Source: an uncultured Saprospiraceae bacterium (GTDB lineage: Bacteria > Bacteroidota > Bacteroidia > Chitinophagales > Saprospiraceae). Taken from it: 64,000 nt of DNA. Position numbers and translations under genes: made by a program. The notes below the pieces were generated by a model. It was not told the DNA's origin. It searched no databases and saw nothing but the letters and a program-made list of their open reading frames with translations. Positions 60,082-64,000 of this stretch are shown in pieces. The stretch lies in contig CALJOK010000019.1 in the NCBI GenBank assembly GCA_937981555.1, positions 1-64,000 on the forward strand, given 5' to 3'. How positions within the stretch are numbered: position 1 is the first letter of the stretch; every line of letters starts with the position of its first letter.

Positions 60082-61902
60082 ATGACCAAAAAGAAAAATA
60101 AAAACGCACTTAAAACCCAATTTTCAGCTCTTAAGAATCTACCTGAATTTTTCAAACTTGTTTGGGAAACCAATAAGTCAATGACTATTGGAAATATATT
60201 ATTACGAGTAGTCAAGGCTTCTATTCCTCTACTTATTTTATATGTTGGAAAAGAGATCATTGATGAGATTATTAGATTAGTTGATGTAACAGATAAAGAC
60301 TGGTCTTACCTTTGGATGTTGATTGGAATTGAGCTAGGATTAGCAATTTTTTCAGATTTGATCAATCGTGTAATTATATTGTTAGATAGTTTGTTGGGAG
60401 ATTTATTTTCCAACAAAACTTCCGTCCAATTAATAAAACATGCGGCAACACTCGATTTATATCAATTTGAAAACCCAGATTTTTATGACAAATTAGAGCG
60501 TGCTCGAAGACAAACTACAGGACGAACTGTTTTGATGACTCAAGTTTTAGCTCAATTTCAGGATGTGATTACTATTGTCTTTTTAGGAATTGGGTTGATC
60601 ACATTTAATCCTTGGTTGATTTTAATTTTGTTTGTGGCGGTTTTACCATCGTTTTTGGGAGAGACACACTTTAATCAACGAACGTATTCACTCACTCGAA
60701 GTTTTACACCAGAAAGAAGAGAATTAGATTATTTGAGATATATCGGAGCAAGTGATGAGACTGCCAAAGAAGTTAAGATTTTTAGTCTTGCTGATTTTTT
60801 AGCGGAGCGATTTAAAGAACTTTCAGATAAATATTATTTCGCAAATCGAAAGATTGTAGTAAAAAGAGCCCTTTGGGGAAGCGCACTTTCATCCATCGGA
60901 ACGATCTCATATTATGGCGCATATATTTTTATTATTTCCCAAACTGTAAGTGGTTTAATCACGATCGGAACACTTACTTTTTTAGCAGGATCTTTCGAGC
61001 GAATGCGAAATATGTTGCAATCTATCATGACTCGTTTTTCCAAAATTGCGGAAGGTTCATTGTACTTGCAAGACATGTTTGATTTTTTTGCTATCCAACC
61101 TACTATCGTTTCTGGAGAAAAGAACTTAATGATTCCTCAGCCAATTCAAGAAGGATTTACTTTCGAAAATGTAGGATTCAAATATCCGAATAGTGAAGTG
61201 TGGGCAATTCGTAATTTAAATTTTCATTTACAAAAAGGAGAAAAATTAGCTTTAGTAGGAGAGAACGGAGCGGGGAAAACAACCTTGGTGAAACTCCTTG
61301 CTCGATTATACAAACCAACAGAAGGAAGAATTTTATTAGATGGGAAAGATTTGGATTCATATAATTTAGGAGATCTCCGGCAAAATATTGGAATCATTTT
61401 CCAAGACTATATTCGCTTCCAAATGAAGGCATCCGAGAATATTGCTATTGGAAATATTGAAAACCGAATTGAATTAGATATAATAAAAGATGCCGCGAAG
61501 AAAAGTTTAGCAGATACGGTGATCAATAATCTACCTGGAGAATACGATCAAGTTTTGGGGAAAAGATTTGCTGAAGGGGTGGAACTCTCAGGTGGGCAAT
61601 GGCAAAAAATTGCTTTGGGAAGGGCATACATGAGAGATGCTCAATTATTGATTTTGGATGAACCGACTTCTGCCTTGGACGCCAGAGCAGAACATGAAGT
61701 TTTTCTTCGATTCGCAGATTTGATTGCAGGGAAAAGTGCGGTATTAATTTCGCATCGTTTCTCAACGGTCAGGATGGCTGATCGAATTTTATTTTTGGAA
61801 AATGGACAAATGAAAGAATTGGGAAGTCATGAAGAACTTGTGGCGCAAGATGGAAAATATGCAGAGCTATTCCACTTACAAGCACAAGGTTATTTGGATT
61901 GA
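60082..61902 (+). CDS. ABC transporter, fused permease-ATPase (exporter type)
   Basis: 606 aa. N-terminal transmembrane domain with about six helices (35-320), then a nucleotide-binding domain: Walker A GENGAGKTTLVK (about 393-404), Q-loop IIFQDYIRF, signature LSGGQWQKIALGRAYMRDA (about 502-520), Walker B LLILDEPTSALDARAE and H-loop LISHRFSTVRMAD. It acts as a homodimer or half-transporter exporting lipids, peptides or glycan precursors. Its last 13 nt overlap the convergent glycosyltransferase gene. Confidence 0.93.
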   Translation: MTKKKNKNALKTQFSALKNLPEFFKLVWETNKSMTIGNILLRVVKASIPLLILYVGKEIIDEIIRLVDVTDKDWSYLWMLIGIELGLAIFSDLINRVIILLDSLLGDLFSNKTSVQLIKHAATLDLYQFENPDFYDKLERARRQTTGRTVLMTQVLAQFQDVITIVFLGIGLITFNPWLILILFVAVLPSFLGETHFNQRTYSLTRSFTPERRELDYLRYIGASDETAKEVKIFSLADFLAERFKELSDKYYFANRKIVVKRALWGSALSSIGTISYYGAYIFIISQTVSGLITIGTLTFLAGSFERMRNMLQSIMTRFSKIAEGSLYLQDMFDFFAIQPTIVSGEKNLMIPQPIQEGFTFENVGFKYPNSEVWAIRNLNFHLQKGEKLALVGENGAGKTTLVKLLARLYKPTEGRILLDGKDLDSYNLGDLRQNIGIIFQDYIRFQMKASENIAIGNIENRIELDIIKDAAKKSLADTVINNLPGEYDQVLGKRFAEGVELSGGQWQKIALGRAYMRDAQLLILDEPTSALDARAEHEVFLRFADLIAGKSAVLISHRFSTVRMADRILFLENGQMKELGSHEELVAQDGKYAELFHLQAQGYLD

Positions 61903-63338
61903 TTTTTCAAAGAAGAAGGTGAATATGTTTTGGTCAGTTCGTAGATTAAAAATGAGAAGACCAAAACATATTCAGTTCCCACCATCCACAAGTTTTCGAA
62001 ATACGCTCCGTAGCTATAATTAATATAAGTCAAAAATATCAAACCTGACCAAAGTATCGGAAATCGAAATCGAGTGAATAGACATAATACAATTGGTAAA
62101 CTCACATACCAAGGATGTACAATTGTTGCAAAGGCGAGATACAAACAAATGGCAAATAACATTTTCCCAAAAACATTTTTCCAATTAAATTTCTTTTCAA
62201 AAAAAGTTATTGCCATAATTCCTAACAATACAATTACGGCGAGTGCAGGCCCTGCACTTTGAATCCAATTATATCCTACCACTTGATAACCTACCCAACG
62301 AATGGCAAAATAAATACTCGCATTGAATTCGAATTTTTGGAAATATAAATCTAAACTTGCTCCAAAGTTATTGAGAAATGCGCCACTCAAAAGTGGAGCA
62401 AATAACAATACAATTACAATTCCTACAATTGCGAAATATTGAATACTTTTTTTCCAACCTAATCTTTTGATCAAAAAAGGAAGAAACATCAAAGGCAATA
62501 ATTTGGAAGCGATAGATAGTGCAATTGAGATAGCAGAAAGGATTAGATATTTAGGCGGTAACTTCCAGTTACCTCCTAAATTATTTCCCTCTTTGGGATC
62601 AGTTTTTTTTGTAAAAAAATTAGGAGGTAACTGCAAGTTACCGCCTAATTCACTCACATTATTTTTCACCAAAAAAAATAGAGCAGCAAGGAGGAAACAA
62701 ATCATCGCTGCTTCAAAATGTAGATTCCCACACAACTCTATAATTATCAATGGATTAAGTGCGTAAAGTAAAATATTTTTCGCAGGTAATTGAAAGTGAT
62801 CGAGTAACTTTTTTATAAAAAATAAAGAACCGATTTCGCAGAGAAAAAGAAAAATTTTCATCGTGACCGCACTTCCAATAATACTATTTGGAAATAGCCA
62901 ACATGCGAATGCAAAAACGCCTTGAGCGACAGGAGGATAAATGGTAAAGTATTCAGGGGAGTTTAATTTATGGAAAAGAGTTTTGTTGATTCCTGGTACG
63001 GAGATATTATTTTCTATATAATAACTCGGCAAAAAATCAAAAGGGTTATGACCATTGATAAGCAAACGGCCATCCCAAATAAATCGGTAAACATCATCCG
63101 AAAGATTGGGCAATGTGAACAAAAGTATAAATCGTAACAATATACTTACACCAATGAAAAAAGTAATTGTACTTTTTTCATTGACGTATTTAAAAATTAA
63201 AATGTAGAGAAAAAAGAAGATTCCGAACTGAGAAATGATTGGAACAAAATCAGCTTGTTGGACGAAAAAACCAAGACCAACGGTCAAAGCAATTAATGGA
63301 ATTGCCAATAAACGAAAGTCTATTGTTTTTTCTTTCAT
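61890..63338 (-). CDS. multi-pass membrane glycosyltransferase, GT-C/GT87-like
   Basis: 482 aa with about ten to twelve membrane segments. An early luminal motif, LSDDVYRFIWDGRLLINGHNPFDFLP (about 79-104), places acidic residues where GT-C enzymes bind lipid-phosphate sugars; GNLHFEAAMICFLLAALFF and ALSIASKLLPLMFLPFLIKRL fit the GT87/mannosyltransferase pattern. A hydrophilic insertion (about 225-260, ELGGNLQLPPN and NLGGNWKLPPK) is encoded by an inverted REP-like repeat pair. The stop is 1 nt from the start side of the GT2 gene region upstream, suggesting coupled expression with it. Confidence 0.8.
   Translation of the reverse strand: MKEKTIDFRLLAIPLIALTVGLGFFVQQADFVPIISQFGIFFFLYILIFKYVNEKSTITFFIGVSILLRFILLFTLPNLSDDVYRFIWDGRLLINGHNPFDFLPSYYIENNISVPGINKTLFHKLNSPEYFTIYPPVAQGVFAFACWLFPNSIIGSAVTMKIFLFLCEIGSLFFIKKLLDHFQLPAKNILLYALNPLIIIELCGNLHFEAAMICFLLAALFFLVKNNVSELGGNLQLPPNFFTKKTDPKEGNNLGGNWKLPPKYLILSAISIALSIASKLLPLMFLPFLIKRLGWKKSIQYFAIVGIVIVLLFAPLLSGAFLNNFGASLDLYFQKFEFNASIYFAIRWVGYQVVGYNWIQSAGPALAVIVLLGIMAITFFEKKFNWKNVFGKMLFAICLYLAFATIVHPWYVSLPIVLCLFTRFRFPILWSGLIFLTYINYSYGAYFENLWMVGTEYVLVFSFLIYELTKTYSPSSLKNQSK
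62551..62648. repeat. in-frame pair of 29-bp REP-like palindromes within a CDS
   Basis: ttaggcggtaacttccagtt(acctcctaa) at 62551-62579 and its inverted copy at 62620-62648 match at 28 of 29 positions. Each unit is itself a near-palindrome. Together they could fold as a 98-nt hairpin. On the coding (minus) strand they read LGGNLQLPPN and LGGNWKLPPK. Confidence 0.85.
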
Positions 63339-63339
63339 C

Positions 63340-64000
63340 CTATTTTAAACTTACCGCTCGAACAGAATAAAAGAAAATCCCACCAAAACCAAACATCAAC
63401 AACAAATGGAAAAGCATAAATGAATTATCTTCTAAATAAAATCCACCAATCAATCCGCCTAAAAAATAAATTGAAAGTAAACCTTCAAAAATTGTAGACA
63501 TCGGTAATTTTTTGGATAAATATTTATGCGACTTCAAAGAATCTTTAATGTCAACGATATTGAATTTTGGTGTACGAATAAAAGGAGACTGTTTACCAAT
63601 GTATCCTTGAATGACCGCAATTGTATTGTGCAAAGAAAGTCCCATCGACAAGGCTAGAAAAACAGGAAAGAGAAAAACGAATTTTAAAAACATTTTCCCA
63701 TAAGATTCTTTATTCAATTCTGCTTGAACATTGGCGACATAATAAACGGCAATTACAGAAACTGTCCCGATTAAAAAGATCGCAAATGGAGTAGTACTAA
63801 AACCTAAAAATTCCATTGCAAAAAGCATCGGCACACTAAAAACTCCAGCAATGAAAACGAAAAGAAAAACACCACTATTCATCAAATGACCGGTGGCGTG
63901 CATTTTTTGCTTAAAACCTAAATTTGATCTCCAAATGGTTGGCAATAATTTTCGAGCATTTTCAGCACCTCCTTTCATCCATCGAAATTGTTGAGATTTC
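63340..64000 (-). CDS. glycosyltransferase family 2 synthase, C-terminal part (runs off the window)
   Basis: The track starts this at 63978 (212 aa), but the frame is open to the window edge and reads SQQFRWMKGGAENARKLLP, containing the QxxRW motif of processive GT2 enzymes (cellulose/hyaluronan-synthase type), usually followed by membrane helices. About four to five membrane segments follow (e.g. SGVFLFVFIAGVFSVPMLFAM, MFLKFVFLFPVFLALSMGL), with IGKQSPFIRTPKF between. The N-terminal catalytic domain with the D,D residues lies beyond 64000. It probably makes a beta-linked polysaccharide or transfers a lipid-linked sugar. Confidence 0.85.
   Translation of the reverse strand, partial: KSQQFRWMKGGAENARKLLPTIWRSNLGFKQKMHATGHLMNSGVFLFVFIAGVFSVPMLFAMEFLGFSTTPFAIFLIGTVSVIAVYYVANVQAELNKESYGKMFLKFVFLFPVFLALSMGLSLHNTIAVIQGYIGKQSPFIRTPKFNIVDIKDSLKSHKYLSKKLPMSTIFEGLLSIYFLGGLIGGFYLEDNSFMLFHLLLMFGFGGIFFYSVRAVSLK

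Noticed and set aside
1-64000. tRNA, rRNA, CRISPR arrays, transposases, prophage
   Set aside because: I looked for T-arm and acceptor patterns, regular spacer arrays and transposase/integrase motifs by eye and found none; a tool-based scan could still find a divergent case.

Overview
The window is AT-rich, densely coded bacterial DNA from the phylum Bacteroidota. Three things support this: a type IX secretion system (T9SS) core locus (sprF/porP-like, gldK, gldL, gldM, gldN); seven secreted proteins that end in T9SS type A sorting domains (PNP...L.V...GxV...L..G.Y.....G); and promoters that match the Bacteroidota -7 element TAnnTTTG instead of the E. coli consensus, with no Shine-Dalgarno sites. 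A Saprospiraceae-like environmental organism is my best guess; that is inference from gene content, not a search result. I saw no rRNA, tRNA, CRISPR array, transposase or prophage.

Layout. 0.5-5.8 kb: a small orphan protein and two tandem parallel beta-helix surface proteins. 5.8-12.3 kb: housekeeping (aminotransferase, yceD-rpmF, ridA, trpS, FAH-family hydrolase, metK). 12.3-15.7 kb: a 1106-aa PKD/SprB-repeat surface protein. 15.9-22.9 kb: an ECF sigma factor, a membrane HEAT-repeat protein and two DUF4097 proteins, bracketed by two paralogous ~470-aa proteins of unknown function. 22.9-26.6 kb: two paralogous Cys-rich secreted proteins and a cytosolic S9 peptidase. 26.7-29.5 kb: five tandem paralogous PH-like membrane proteins, divergent from two LexA/S24-type repressors (29.9-31.6 kb). 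31.7-40.1 kb: rlmB-like methyltransferase, a large M36 metalloprotease, fdhD, GH3-like enzyme, lolA-like protein and a small membrane protein. 40.4-43.5 kb: a DUF4956 / HlyD-like adaptor / TolC-like operon with no recognisable transporter. 43.6-52.7 kb: S9 lipoprotein peptidase, ftsK, YkoF-like protein, ppx/gppA, a lipoprotein, an outer-membrane barrel, an acidic-tail protein and an MBL hydrolase that has no ATG start. 53.1-59.0 kb: the T9SS locus. 59.1-64.0 kb: methyltransferase, ABC exporter, a GT-C-like membrane glycosyltransferase carrying an in-frame palindromic repeat pair, and the 3' part of a GT2 synthase that runs off the window.

How they connect: the gldKLMN machine would export the seven CTD proteins encoded elsewhere in the window. 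Many intergenic spaces hold dispersed palindromic repeats (303-bp MITE-like element, a 42-bp block in two copies, a 34-bp perfect hairpin, a 29-bp REP pair inside a gene). These repeats have reshaped several gene starts, so many ORF-track starts (often TTG) are too long; I trimmed them where promoter position or family alignment argued for it.

The best candidates for something undescribed are the five-gene PH-like array with its divergent S24 regulators and shared TTGTTTTAAA motif, the DUF4956/adaptor/TolC operon, and the ECF/HEAT/DUF4097 cassette flanked by unknown paralogs.
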